Source of the DNA: Paguma larvata
Taxonomy: Eukaryota; Chordata; Mammalia; Carnivora; Viverridae
DNA length: 64,000 nt
Assembly: GCA_030068075.1 (NCBI GenBank)
Contig: CM057841.1
Span: 35,009,030 to 35,073,029, forward strand
Direction: 5' to 3'
Part shown: piece by piece, positions 11,581 to 25,427 of the stretch
Position numbering within the stretch: position 1 is the first letter of the stretch
How the letters are laid out: every line of letters starts with the position of its first letter
Notes under the pieces: model-generated
Told to the model about the DNA's origin: nothing
What the model saw: only the letters and a program-made list of their open reading frames with translations
The model's database searches: none
Program-made: the position numbers and the translations under genes

Positions 11581-12329
11581 GTCCAGACATGAGCACACAG
11601 GAACCCCAGTCTCCTGGATGTTTTGGACACAGAGGTTCACTCTGTCACCACTGACCTCCCCCGTCCCCTTTACGAAGGTGGAAAGTGAGAGGTAGGACTT
11701 CCCCAAGGTGAGCCCCAGAGCTGTAAAGAGAGCCCAAGCTCAACCTTCTGCGTGACTTACCTGCTGTCCCAGAGCAGAAGCATCCACTGACTGGGGCCAG
11801 CAAATCTTACCAGCTTCCTCAAGACCCTCCAGTCAGCTCGTTGGATGGCATGGCAGACTCCACCACAGCCTGGAGCTAAGGGACAGCCAGAACCTCACCA
11901 CGCACAGCCCTGACCAAGGGGAGGAGGTTCGCTCTGCACACAAGTTCCCTGGCAGGGCCTCAACAGAACCCCCTTCTCCGGACACACTGTTTTGAACTGT
12001 CTTGCCCAAGTAAGTGTTTCCGGGTCATCAGATCTCCATCCTCCCTACAGTAGGACTCCATCTAGGGACTTTAGCGCTGCCTCGTTTGGGGTGACAGGTG
12101 AGGGCAACGTCACTGGGGCAGACCAGAGTGAGCCTGAGCAAGACAAGGGTGTGCCAGATCCCCTTCCCGCTCTGATGACGAAGGGTGAATTGAGGAGAGC
12201 AGGGACCCGGACACTCTGGGCGCGACCCTGATGGCCCAGAACGCCTTTGCCTGGAGACCATCACTCCAGCACCAGTTCCCAAGGAAGCCCTGGGGCTCTG
12301 AAAACTGGACGGGGTTCCAAGGGTCCCCC
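11581..12329. other. Upstream flank of the NDRG4 CpG island
   Basis: Unique sequence grading into the island. No exon supported. Confidence 0.4.
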
Positions 12330-13750
12330 CGCTGAGCCCCTGATTCTTTCCGACCTGCTGGGCTTTTCCCGAACGGGTCCCTGGCGGCGGCGGGGTGTCC
12401 CCACCCGCCGGGGCTCCCCTCGGGAATCTAAACACAGACGGAGGCAGAGGCCTCCCCCTCCCCAGCACCCGACGCCGCGCGGCTGCAGGGGGCACGGGCA
12501 GGTTGAGGCCTTCCGCCGCACGCGGCCAGGTCGAACGCCGGGCACCCTGGCCCGGGACTGGAGAGAAGCGTGCGGACCACCGGGGGTCTCTGCCGGGCTC
12601 GGGTGCCGCGGCGTCCGCTAGCCCGCCGGCCCACCACCGGCCGCAGGGGGAAGCCGAGCGCCCGCGACTCCGCGCCGCAGGCTCCCCGCGGGGCCCCGCC
12701 GGCGGCCGAGCGCCCACGCCCACCACACCCACGTGGGCACGCCCCCCGCGGCGCGCCGCCCCCAGCCCGGCCTCCGCCCCCGCAGCGGCAGCCAGGCGGA
12801 GGGGCTCCCGGCTGCCCGCACCTGCACCCGCGCGTTGGCGGCGGCGGCGCCGAGGCCCGGCTGCCCGCCTGCGCGTCGGTCTCGCTCTCGTCACCCTCGG
12901 TGAGTCGGCGGCGCCCTCGGCCCTCCTCCCCCTCTCCCCCCGCCGTTGCGGCTGCGGCCAGCCCCCCACCCCAGCTCGGCCTCCCCGCACCACCCCGCGC
13001 CCTCTCGCTGGGGCCACAGTTGGCTTACGAGGCCGGTACCCCCTCCCAGCCAGACGCGGGGACCCCCCCCCGGGTGTCGCTGTGGGGGAGGCGCGGGCGG
13101 CAAGGCCTCTTTGTTCGGGCGACAGGCGCTGGGGGCCCCCCTCCCGCCGCCGCCGCCGGGAGTGTCACCCGCACCCAGCCCGCGCGCTCCCTCCGCCTCC
13201 CGGAGATCACCCCGACCAGCTGGCGGCGCGCGCCTTTTAGGGGTGCGCGGTCGTGCAATTGGTGGATTTTTTTAACCGGTTTTGGAGGGGGGAGAGCGGC
13301 GAGGGGGGCGGCGGCGAGCGCTCCTGGCTCCCGGCGGCTCCGCCTGCCTGGCTCCCGGCTCTCCGGCTGCCTCGCTCCGCGCCTCCCGCGCTCCTCTCCC
13401 GGCCCGGCCGAGCGCGCCCCGCGACGCCGCAGCGCGGAGATGAAGGTGCTGGGACACAAGATCGAACTGCTGACAGGTACCGCCCGCCCCGGGCGCGGCC
13501 CTCGCCGCCCGCTACTTTCCGAGTTGGAGCGGGAGCCCGGCGCGCTGGCCGGGGTTTGGGGCGGCTCGGGTTCGAGCTGGAGGAGGGGGTGCGGAGGCTA
13601 GCCGATTCCCAGCTTGTGCGCTCTCTGCCGCGAGCGGGGACGTGGGGCTGTGTCCCGCCCGGCTCTGCTCCAGTCCGCGGTGCGGGCGTCCCGCAGGCGG
13701 GAGCGCGGGTCGGGGGAGCGGCCCCTTGGAGACTCCGACTAGCCGAGCTG
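12330..13750 (+). promoter_or_regulatory. NDRG4: CpG island, promoter region of long NDRG4
   Basis: A dense run of CpG and G/C-rich sequence surrounds the long-isoform ATG at 13440, including many GC-box-like CCGCCC/GGGCGG stretches and a (CCG)n tract near 13145-13160. No clear TATA box was seen, so it is a dispersed CpG-island promoter. Long ORFs on both strands here are a by-product of low stop-codon density in high-GC DNA. Confidence 0.85.
13440..13476 (+). CDS. NDRG4: NDRG4 first coding exon of the long isoform ([13 protein letters not shown])
   Basis: The ATG lies inside the CpG island. Twelve codons plus one base precede the donor G|GTACCG, and the split glycine is completed by exon 2 (GG|CTC CTT). 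This distal start belongs to the long forms. No upstream coding exon is needed, and the leader before the ATG is very GC-rich. Confidence 0.93.
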
Positions 13751-16700
13751 TAGTCAGGTCACTCAAAGAGGTTTCAGAGCCCTTGCCCTCCAGTCAGTGT
13801 CGCCGTCCCCCGGGGAGCTCTCTGGGCTCCCCAACAGGACCCCTGCCATCGGCCTTTTATTTCCTGCTCCCTGTAACCGTCTGAGCGCCTCTCCCTAGAA
13901 GTTTCTTGCTGGGAGTAGAGGCCAAGTGGTCTGTGAAGTGGGCAACCAGATGGGACCCTGCTGACTGGGGACTCGCAGCCTTGAGGCTCCTCTGGAGAAG
14001 CGGCCAGACACCCTGCTGGAAACCGCATCCAGGGTGGCGTGGCTGGAGATCAGCGGAGGACACTGGGAACGCCCAGCAGTGGAGGGGGCAAGTGCAGGGA
14101 CCGGAGACCCCGTGTCCGAAAGGTGGGCGAGCCCCCCGACTGATGAGGTGTGTGGAAAGACTCCGGCAGGAGGAAGGGGGCTAGGAAAGGGGAACGCCCC
14201 GGGCCACCGTGTCCCCAGGGCCTGGGCGGGGGAGGTGCTCAATCAGTGTATCCTGGGGCATGGAAGGCTTTGTTCCTGACCCGGAGGACCTTACTGTCTG
14301 GTGCGAGAGAACAGAGCACAGGAACCCTGTTACAGACAGGGAAGGGGGCAGCAGTGTGGGGGTGCACTCAGGAAACAGGTTGGAGTCTGAGTCAGGGCGC
14401 TGGAGGGGATCAGAGAGATTTGAGCACGTGACAGTGTTTGAACTGGACCCTAAAAGAATTTCTATTAATGGAGAGAGAGGAGGCTTCGCAGGCTGATGGA
14501 GGGAGGGACCAGCGTACATATAGGCCCTGGGAGGGATGCGGAGGCTGTGGGAGAGGTCTGGTGAGGTTCAGGCTGTGAGTGAGAGCTAAGTCACCTGCGG
14601 CTGCCGCTCCTTGGCTCCTTGGCTGGTGGCAGGCTCACCAACGAGGGAAGAGGGGCCATTGAGAAGCCCTGGAAAACCTGGCCCGGCCTCAGAAGTGCCT
14701 GATCTGGTCAGAGGAGCCACGGGGCTGGCCCTCCCTCCAATCCCTTGCCAGCTTTTCCTTGTAGAGCTCACTCGAGGCAGGCCAGCCCGCCTGACTTCAA
14801 GGCCACCGCACTCGTTAATGCCCTTGAGGGAAAGTTTTTACAAGCCTGTGGGTGTTTGTGCTCAGAGAGCAGAACTTCCAGATCCTCCTTCTCCTCTTTG
14901 GCCCCAGAGGGCCCTGGAGGAAGAAAGCTCTTGGGAGGCATGCATGGAGGCTCCAGTGGGAGTCCCGCGTTGGGGTCCTAGTGAAGTGTGCCCTTATCTC
15001 CCAGGTACAGGGGTCCTCTCTCTCTAAGCCCCTGGCCAGGCTGGAACAGGAACCCCTCAGGCACTGTCGTGGGTCACAGGCCACCCTTGCACCTCTCACC
15101 AGGCCCTGGGAGACAGTGCGTCCCTTTAGTCTCTGCGTGGTGGTCTTTGCGGCCCTCCCCCCAACTCCCTCTTGTCCTCCTCCTCGTCCCACAGATAAGG
15201 GTTCAAATCCTAGCCCCTCCACTGACCAGCTGTGTGATTGCAGACAGCTTGCTTAACCTCTCTGACTTCAGTTTTCTCCTCTCAGAGATGAAACTGTTGA
15301 CCCCCTCCCCCTGAGAGTTGGCCGGAGGCTCACTGAGATAGCACAGGTGAGGGGGCTGGCCCCGGTGGGCACCTCTGGGGCTTCATCTCCCTCTGGAGAG
15401 TTCCTGTCCTGGGGAACTTCCGCCTTCCCTGGCTGGTTGGCCACTGGAAAATTTGGATCTGTCCCTAACCCCTCCTTATCCCTGCTGACGTGCGTCTGTG
15501 AGATTCTGGCCTATCTCCCCTGCTGGATGTGAGCAGGTCAAGGTCAGCGTGGTTCAAGTCGATTGTGGTGGCATACAGCAAATGCTCAACCTTTGTTGAC
15601 AGAGTCCAGGCTCAGCGGTGTCTCTGGGATAGTTCCTGAGAGGCCCGTAACTCCCGGCCTCCGTGTCAGCGTGGAGGAATTGTTCCATTGAACCTCTTTG
15701 CTAAACTCCTGTTTCTCTAGCTGTTTATAGTGTTCGCTTTCCCCCCTTTTATCATCATGCCCATTTTCCCAGTGAGGTCAGTCACTTCGTACAGCTGGGA
15801 AGAGGGGGAGCTCAGCTGCTACCCGAGTCCTGAGCCCTCCCATGCGCCCTAACTGCCCGGCTGCAGGCCAGCCTTCACGCCGTTCTACACTCCTCCTTCC
15901 CGTCTGGAAAGTGGGATCGTCACGGTACCTCTCTGGTTGTGTGCTTTAGCACTTAGCTGTGAGAGTGTGTGTCAGCGCTGAGTGCAGTGTCGGCAGAGTC
16001 AGCAAATCGCATTTGCAGTCCCCGAGCTACCTCCTCAGTGTCTTGGGGTCTCTGCCTCCCTCTTTGTTCTTCTTCTGAGATGTTCCAGTTCCTTCCCTAG
16101 CTTCTCCAGATCTCCCTGCAATGCCCCTGGGGGACTCTGCCGAGACCTCAGTTTCCCGCCAGGCGGGCAGACTGGGGCATGACATCTGGAGTCGGGCCCT
16201 GCTGGCCCGACATCATAGCTCCGACATCAGGTGGGGAGAGCCACCGCGCCTACGGGGCCGGAAGGATGTCCATGAACTGTCGTGCCCAGTTGGACAACGT
16301 CTTTTTATTGCAGAGAGAAGCAGCAGGTGGTAGGGGACGTTCTAGGAAGTTTCACAGGTAACTGATACATGTGGCAGCCAGCGCCGTCCAGACTCTCTGA
16401 GTCTTGTTGTGTAAGGAGGGCAGGGATTTGGGGACCAGAGGATGTAATTTTGGGGTCTCCTCTCGTTTCCTCAGCTCCTGAGCAAATTCTTAATTTCTCT
16501 GAGCCTCAGTCTCCTGATCAGTAAAATGGGAATAAGGGCCCTACCTCATTAGCACCGGAGGACCCCAGCACACTGCCCCCCCCCGCTGTGTGCCCATACT
16601 AGCTCGCTGCCGTCTTCAGAGGACAGGCTCTTGGTGCCTTTGGTAGCTTTTTTTTAATTTCTTAGTGTGATGTGGGAAAGTGGGACATTAGTCTACTTGG

Positions 16701-18954
16701 AAATAGGAGAGTGATGGCTTGCGTGCATTTGCACTCAAACAATATGTCTTCAAGATGGTTTGGAGTCCTGAGGGAGCTCTGGAATGGCAGATTTGGGGCT
16801 CTGATACGGCCCCTTGGGAGCCCTGATGCTGGATGTTGGCAATGTTTTAAAAATATACTCGATGTGTGATTAAAAAGCCAAACTTTTTGCCTGTTCTGTC
16901 TGGAATTTTGGTGTCATTTGAACGCAGGGAATATGTAGTCCCACACAATTTCGTAGACTACCTTTAAATAGTGTTCGATTCTTGGCAGGTGTGCTGACCC
17001 ACATTTTACATGTGGGGGAAAAGGAGAAGCACAGATTTATCCCAGCCGGCTGAAAATAGGATCCCAAATCCTCATTTCCAGTTCATCCATTTCAGCAAAC
17101 TCCACTGCTTGGCGGGGGTGCTGCCGCGTGGGTGTGGGGGCGGTGCGGACGCGTGAGGGGGCGTGGTCTGCAGCAGGGAGGGGCGCGCAGGTGGGCCCTG
17201 CGCAGGTGAGAGCGAGGAGTGCGGGGGCGGGCATGCTGTCCCCACCGCACACGCAGAGGGGACCTGGCACAGCGTTTATGAAGGGCAGGTTGGCAATGAT
17301 GTATCAGAAGTTTAAAAATACGTGTGATCTGTGACTCAGCAGTTGAATTTTAGGAACAAATAAAGATGTGTGCAGAGGTGTTTGTTCCAGGGTGTTTATC
17401 CCGTAGTTGCTTATAGAAAACAAGATAAGCTGGAACAATGCGAATGCCTAACAGCAGAGGACGTTAAATCAGTGGGGGCGCCATCATACCAGGGAACCCC
17501 AGCAGTCACAAATCTTGCCAACACAGTTATTTATTCATCCAGACAGACATTCCCTTATACATGTAATAATAAGTGGTGACATCACACTTGTGTGGCATTT
17601 GCCATGTGCCGGGCACCGTTCTGAGCACTTTCTATGTATTAACTCATCCCGCCAACCCTAGGAGGGGTGTGCTATTATTTCCTTCTTTTTATACATAAGG
17701 CAAACTAAGGCACAGAGAGGTTAAGTAACTTTCCGAAGGTCACACAGGTGGTAAGTGGCTAGCTGGAATTTTAACCAGGTTATCTGGCTCCAGAGTCTAA
17801 AAGTATGTTTCAAAACATTAGGTTTTTTTGTTTTGAGAAAAAAAAAAAGTGCCTTTTTCAGTATGTAGATCAGCAGTGAAAAAAGTTGAAAGAACATAAG
17901 TAGAAATCTTAACGGTGGTTTCCTCCGAGGAGTAGGATTATATGTACTTTTACTTCTTTTCACTCTTCTGGTTCTCTGACTTTTCTCAGTGAATGTGTGT
18001 TACATGAAATTCAAGTTGAATTTTTAAAAGCTGAAAAGGAACAGATGCAGAGGGAAAAGTGCTAAGGGCTGGGGTTCTTATGAAATCAAGCTGGTGGGAA
18101 CTCTGAGGAAGAGCCGAAGCCCAGTGCTATGGAAGGGGTGTGTTCTTGGAAAGCTCGAGGGCAGAGCAGTGGGTATTGAAGCTGGCTTTCCATAAGTATA
18201 GGGAAGAGGAAGCCTCCAGGGGCACAGTGAACAATTCTGGCAAATGTAGGGCTGCAAGGCCATGGGTGTGTGCGTGCTAGGCTGAATAATGGCTCCCAGA
18301 GATACTCAGATCCAAAGCGCTAGAACCTATACACATACCTATTACCTTAGATGACGAGAGACTGGAGGTGTGATTAATTTAAGGCACGCGAGATGGGGTC
18401 CTCACCCTGGATGAGCCAGGGGGGCCCCGAATGCAAGCACGTGTACCCTTACAAGGAGGAGGCAGGAGGATATTTGACCACAGAGCTCTGGAGAAGGCGA
18501 TGGAATGCCCGCAGCTAGGTGCTTCACTTTCTCCACACTGCCGGCCGCGAAGGTGGAGGACGGACCAGGAGTCACGCAGTGCAAGGAGCACAGCGCTAGA
18601 ACCGGGGAAGCGCAGGAGAATAGATTCTCCCCTCGAGCCTCCAGAGGAGGAGCGGTTCCGCCGACACCTTCACTGCGCCCGGTGCGATGGAGTGTGGACT
18701 TCTGACCTCCAGATAAGACAATAAATACGCCTCGCTTGAGGCCGCGGAGGTTGTGGGGATTTGTGACACCCAGAAAACCAGTCCCGCGGTGTGCAGGTCG
18801 GAGCCAGCGCCTTGGGTGGTGGTCAGACTGTGGGGTTGGGGTTTGGACAGGTGCATCTGACCTGTCCTAGCCGTGTGACTTCAGGCTGACCCTAGCCGAG
18901 CCCACAGGGTAGTCTTTTTTTTTTTTTTTTTGATGTTTTATTTATTTTTGAGAG

Positions 18955-18985
<31 letters not shown>

Positions 18986-21900
18986 GTGGGGGAGGGGCAG
19001 AGAGAGAGGGAGACACAGAATCCAAAGCAGGTTCCAGGCTCTGAGCTGTCAGCACAGAGCCCAACGTGGGGCTCGAACTCACAGACCGCGAGATCCCGAC
19101 CTGAGCCAAAGTCGGACACTTAACCAACTGAGCCACCCAGGTGCCCTGCCCAGGAGGACACAGGGTAGTCTTGGGGTCACCTGAGAGAGCCCCGCGATGC
19201 TGTTTTGTAAGTAGAAGAGCGTCACAGAAGCATGGACACGAAGTGGGTCTCTGCGTGCCGACAGCGGAGCTCTGGTTACACTCATCCTCCGGGGCCCGGG
19301 CCCCCGAGCCCCGGGTGAAACATTCGCCCCAGCCAGAGCGATCATAAGCCCACCACCAACACTTCCGAGGACCGTCGTGCTTTTCCGGTTCTCCTTCTGG
19401 GAGAGGCGCGGCAAGAGAGATCCTCCGTGCCTGGTGCTGCGCCCGTGTCTGAGGCAGGTGAGGCGGCGGAACCCCAGCCTCCTTGAAGGGGACAGAGGGA
19501 ATATTCCCGGGAGGTCGTCTCCCTAGACGGGGGTGGGATGGGGGTTCCAGAGCCACGTCTGAGGTTTGTGGCCAGGATCATATCTGTGCACCTAAGACAG
19601 TTTCCTGACAGCCTACTGCAGCGGCTGGGCTTGTGGGTGCCTGGAGTGGCTTTTTTAACAGTTGTTTCCTTGCCGTTGGGGCCCCGGGGCCTGGGGGTGG
19701 ACCAGGGAAGCTGCTGACTCTGTCAGGTTCCCTGGAGAATCCCGTCAGCCCCACCCTGAGCCCTCCCCCCGCCTTTCCTCCTGCTGAGAGCAAGAGCTCT
19801 GAGCTCCCTGTTCCCAAAGCCCGGCCAGCTCCAGAGCCTTCGCGGAGAACTCGGCCCACTAGGTGGGGGTGGGGGGGGGTGTGGAGTAGCCAGGGGTGGC
19901 CCTGAAGTTCCTTGTGATCCGAAGTGGTCATCCGGGAGGACTGCGGGCCCTGAGAGGCCCTGGGTTGGAAAAGCCCCGAGCAGCCAGAGTGGACATGGCG
20001 TTGCCGTTCGGGTGTGGTGGGCAAGTCCTGCCCCTCAGCCCAGGAGCCCTCTGACCTCACCCCCGGCCCGGCCGCCCCCGTGTGATAGCCGGACAGATCA
20101 GCTGGTGCTGAGCCAAGCAAGAGAAAAGGCCTCGGACCTCTGTTAGGTCTCTTGATTACAGAAGCTGAGCCCAGGGTGACACAGAGGAGACTGGGGGGTG
20201 TCCGCGGCGTACGGATGTGGGCACACCGGGCCACCGGGCTCTGTCTCTCTCTCCTCCACTCTTACCTCTTAGGGCCCTTGGGGTGTTTTGGTTCTAAGTC
20301 AGGCCCTGCCCCTCGATGGCGAGATGGCCGCTGGCTCACAGACCACCCTCCCAATAACCCCAGCGAAGAGCGTCCCTTCCCCGAGGATGCCTGGGCCTGG
20401 GCCTGGGCCTGACGGAGCCGAGGCCCTCCCGCGCCCTCCCAGGCCACGCCCTGTGCGGTGCCCACCTCGTTCCCACTCACCCTCTCCCACCGTGCTGCTG
20501 CTCCCCACCCCCCTTCTCTGGGTTCCAGTCCCGGACACCTCTGTCCTCACCCCCTGGCCGGCCCTGTCCGGTCTCGCGAGTTCGGGCACTCTCTCTCTGG
20601 TGATGTCAGCAGCCCAGTCATTTGCTTCTCTGCTCAAAGCTAAACCTGCCCCCAAGCTGTCCCCCAGCTGCTGCTTCCAGCTCTCTTCACCCCAGTCCCG
20701 CCCCGGTGGCTCAGAGCAAAACCCAAGCCACCCTTGACTCTTGTCCCTCCCTCACGCCCCATGCCTGGTGGCCCACAGCTCCCAATGGCTCTGCCTTCAG
20801 GAACACACCGGAACCTGAGGGCTTCTGCACGTCCACTAGCCGTCAAGTCTCTTCCGGGTCACTGCAGCCGGGCTCCCTGTTGCCGCCCCCACATCTGTGC
20901 CATGCGGAGCAGGTGGAGGGAGTCTTTAAGATGGGAATCCTCTCAGTCCCCCCTCTGCTCAGAACCCTCCAGCACAACTCACTCAGAGAAAAACCGGAGC
21001 TTTCCTAACAGCCTTCAAGGCAGAACACGATCTGATGCTCCTGCCCTTCTGTCTTTGTCCCCAAGTCCTTCCCCACCCGCCCGCTCCCCAGCCCTGCTGC
21101 TTCCTTGTGCTCCCCTGAACGTGCCTGCCTCACAGCCTCTGCCCTTCTCTCTGGCCGCAGTGCTCCTCCACACCCACGGGGCCCTGGCCCTCTCCTCCGT
21201 GCACCTGTTTCAGACCGAAGCCCCCAGCCCCGCTGTCTAGCCCCTTCTCTGACACTGCTTCCACTAGTGAACTGGGCACGTCTGACACACCCTGGATTAA
21301 CTCAGACTTGGTGATGGTGACCTTCTCCCCTAGAAAGTTCCACAAAGGAAGGATGTTTTGTCTATAATAGTATCTTGTCTCCAGTACCTAGAACAGTGCC
21401 TGGCACATAGTAAGTGCTCAGTCAATATCTAGCGAAGGAGCGAATGAATGGGTTTTTGCCTGAGCCACTTGGCCACGCCTGGGGGTGTGGTTATCTCTGC
21501 CTGAACCACAGGATTGGGAATGGGGGTGGGGGGCAGGGATAGAATGTCTTCTCAACAGAAACCAGGTGCCACTACAAGTAGGAAAGACCCAGGTGTTGAG
21601 TGGGTCCTGATACAGGGCACCCTTCTGTAGACATGGTGTTTGAAGCAGGAAGACTCTGGAAGTTGCTTGGAGTGAGTCCTTGTCTCCTAGGTGAATGTTG
21701 TTCCTGAAAACACTAATACATTAGGCATTTCTCAGGGGCTTCCTGTGAAAAAACACCCAGTAGGCAAGCTGCTCCCTCCTACTCTCTATTCAGACCATAT
21801 TGCAGACTCCTGAGCTGGACGAGGCTCGCTGCCTTAGCTTACCTCTTTGGATCTTGCATAAAGATCCAGGACAAGTATGTCTTCGTTTCTGGGAAATTTG

Positions 21901-24900
21901 CCAAATGAGGCACATACGCAGCTGAACTGAAGCGTCAGTGTTAAAGAAACTTGAGAATCTGTAGCAAAGAAAAATGCCACAGTGGGCTTTTTGACTTTTT
22001 ACGTAGGTCACAGTTACCCATATCGGCACAGTCGCGGCGCGCCTGTGAGGGGTGGGCGGGAAGGGGCTGGCTCCGTGAGGAGCGAACAGACAGGATTGCG
22101 TCATGGAGTACGTGCCCACGGGAGAGAGGAGGCGCCAGTTCTGACTGAGCTCCGGCACCCCCTGCTTTCCCTCGGGCAAGCCCTCTCCTTTCCCTTGGCT
22201 GCCCGCTCCTTCGGCATGTGAGGGTGGGCCTCCAAGAAAAATGCCCCGCATTTGGATTCAGTTCAACAGTACGGGACAGAAAACCCAAGATATTAATAGA
22301 TTAAACAAGATGAAAGCGTGTTTCCCTTTTTTTATAAACAGAGTCTGAAGATAGGCCGTGCTGAATCGTGGCTTCTTGATTGTCAAGTACCTAGCCTCCT
22401 CAGTATCCTGCCCCGGGGCCCAAAATGGCTATTCACGGGCACCCGGGCAGCTCAGTCGGTTAAGCACCTGACTTCAGCTCAGGTTGTGATCTCGTGGTTC
22501 ATGAGTTCAAACCCCGCGTCAGGCTCTGTGCTGACAACTCGGAGCCTGGAGCCTGCTTCAGATTCTGTGTCTCCCCCTCTCTCTGCCCCTCCCCGACTCA
22601 TACTCTTTATCTCTCTCCCTCTCTCTCAAAGATAAATAATCAAAATGGCTGTGAGGCCCCCCCCCCACCCGCACATCTGTGTTCCAGCCGGCAGGAATGG
22701 ATTTAAGAAGAGCATGTCTCCTCCCTTAAAAGTCACATGGGTCCATTGACATCTGACTGGAAGAATGTTGTCACATGGTCACAATTAGGTTTTGTTCCCA
22801 TTATCCACCTGCCTATCTAAAATGTAGGGATCGAGGGGTGCCTGGGTGGCTCAGTCAGGTGAGCATCGGACTCTTGATTTTAGCTCAGGTCTTGCTCTCC
22901 TGATCAAGAGATCAAGCTGTGCGCCCAGCAGGGAGCCTGCTTTAGACTCTCTCTCCCTCTCCCTCCACCCCTCCCCACTCTCTCTCTTTCTCTTTCAAAA
23001 ATAAATAAATAAAAATAAAATAAAATGGAGGGATCCAAGGGTGCCTGGCTGGCTCAACTGGTAGAGCACGTGACTCTTGATCTCAGGATCGTGAGTTCAA
23101 GCCCCACATTGGGTGTGGGGCTTACTTTAAATAAATAGATGATAGATAGATAGATAGATAGATAAATAGTGAGTTAAAAAATGTAGGGATCTATATTATT
23201 AAGGAAGAAGGGGAGAACAGATATTGTGGGACAATTTACAGTCCTTGCCACCGTGGGACTTTTACCGGCCCCCTACAGTAGCTGCCCACGTGGAATGCTG
23301 CTGGGGTTCTAGTTCCGTCTCTCTGTGTTACTTCCTGGGGCCGTGTTGTGCAGAGAAACAGAGCTCCCACACTCGTGCTCAGCCTCAGTACAAGGAAATG
23401 TTCTGACAGAGCTGTGCTGTGTCGACTCTGAGACACGCGTCATTTTCACGCCCTCTCGTGTCTGAACTGCAGTGCGCGTTGGGGAGCCGGGCTCGGCGGC
23501 ACTGTCCTCGCTGGCCGGGCAGCTGGGAACGTGGCGGGAGGGAGATCCCGGAGACAGCGGCGCAGCCCCGTGGGAAATGCCGCGCCGCCGGTGTTGCTGA
23601 TGCCACAGGAGCGGGACTCGGAGAAGCGTGCGGGCAACAACTCCGAGGCAGTGACTCAGGGGCACCGGACCCTGGATGTGGAGACGTTTAGGAAGACTTT
23701 AAACCGTTTATTCCACATGTCGTTTCCTTTTTAATTGACAGGAGTGATAGATGCCTTTAAAACTCTGGGTCTAGGGGCGCCTGGGTGGCTCAGTTGGTTA
23801 GGCAGCCAACTTCACCTCGGGTCATGATATCACGATCTTTGAGTTCGAGCCCCACATCGGGCTCCGTGCTGACGGCTCATCAGAGCCTGGAGCCTGCTTC
23901 AGATTCTGTGTCTCCCTCTCTCTCTCTCTGCCCTTCCCCTGCTTACGCTCTGTCTCTATGTCTCTCAAAAATAAATAAACATTAATATAAAAAAAATTAA
24001 AAAAAAAAAAACAACTCTGGGTCTAAAAGAGTGAAGGACAAAAAACTAGGTAAAGTAAGTAAAAAAGTTCTGAACGGTCAGGAGCAGTTCTGAAACTACT
24101 TTGTGCGCGTATGGTAATGACCAAGTACCTGAAACCATTGTGGACAGTGAGAGCCAGGTTTCTTATTATGGCAGAAGAAATTACAGAGAAAGGGGGAAGA
24201 TTGGAAAAACCTGTTGTCCTAGTATTAGACGAAAGGCCACAAGCAAATGAAACAGGCTGAAACCAGGAGCGGGGTCGAACTGGGCCTGGCCGGCTCCACC
24301 CAGGGGGAGTGTCTGTGCCACCGATGAAGAAAGACACAGAGGGCATGTGATTCATGTCCAAGCCTGTGTACCCAAACAACTTTCCGCCCCCGCCACGGCC
24401 AGCACCATGGTTTGAAAAGAATCCCCAGAAACTGGGACCCCAAAAAGGAGGAACCCAGTTTCCAAATGCACTAAGTAGGGGTGTGGAGCCCTAACAGTTT
24501 GTGAGGGTCAAGCCCCATGTAGGCTCGGTGCTGGCAGTGCGGAGCCTGCTTGAGATTCTCTGTCTCACTCTCCCTCTGCCCCTCCCCACTTGCACTGTCT
24601 CTCTCTCGAAATAAATAAATAAACCTTAAAAATAAATAAATAAATGAAATGAAATATATACTGACACGTTTAATTCCAATTCAACACCACAGTTTTTAAA
24701 AGAAATTTTTCATTAATTTTTTATTAATTGTTATTTTAAAGTAGGTTCCACACCCAATGTGGGGCTTGAACTCACGTCCCTGAGGTTAAGATTCACGTGC
24801 TCCACTAATAGGATCTTATAACCAGGGCTTTTAGGAGTGAAGCATCCGTAGGGCATCTTGGACCATGACCTTGACCATGATCTGCGAGAGGCCCCCTCAC

Positions 24901-25392
24901 TCTTGTGGTGATAAACCATCGCACAGTCCTGCCTCTTTCCTCGTAGGGTTCAGTTTCTCCGGCCCCCTGCCAGGTCTGGATCACATGTACGGTTTCTCCT
25001 GCATACGCTCACTCCACTCCATTCATGTCTTGCCTTTCTTCTGCGTGAGTTTCCGTGTGGCTCAGCGGGACAGTGATGGGCGTTTGGGGGCGGGGAGTGA
25101 TTCTTCACCGTGCCGCACTCTCCCCGCACAGCGCCCTTCTCACCTCTGGCCCCTGGGCACTATATGCTGGTAGGAGTCCCCTATGCAGTTGCTAAAACAA
25201 CAAAAATGCCTGCAATATATTTCCAGACGCCCCCTGCCACTGTCCGAGCACTGCTCCGTTCAGCAATTGCTCTGTTCGGATGTGTAACCACTCTGACCAA
25301 TTTAATTGGCATATTTATTGAATAGTTTCAGGAATGACTGTAGTAACCACTTATATATTTTTTTAAGTTTATTTATTTTGAGAGGGATGGAA

Positions 25393-25427
<35 letters not shown>

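Noticed and set aside
1..12000. The 3' end of the neighbouring gene GINS3, expected to the left
   Set aside because: No frame in this part matches any piece of GINS3 that I recognise. The gene probably lies outside the window.
12028..13601. Overlapping ORFs of 280-343 codons on both strands of the NDRG4 CpG island
   Set aside because: High GC content removes stop codons in all frames. The products are Arg/Pro/Ala-rich without domains, and only the 13-codon NDRG4 exon is splice-consistent.
23460..23690. GC-rich patch in intron 1 as a possible extra NDRG4 promoter or exon
   Set aside because: No convincing donor with a coding frame, and the patch is short. Left as unassigned.
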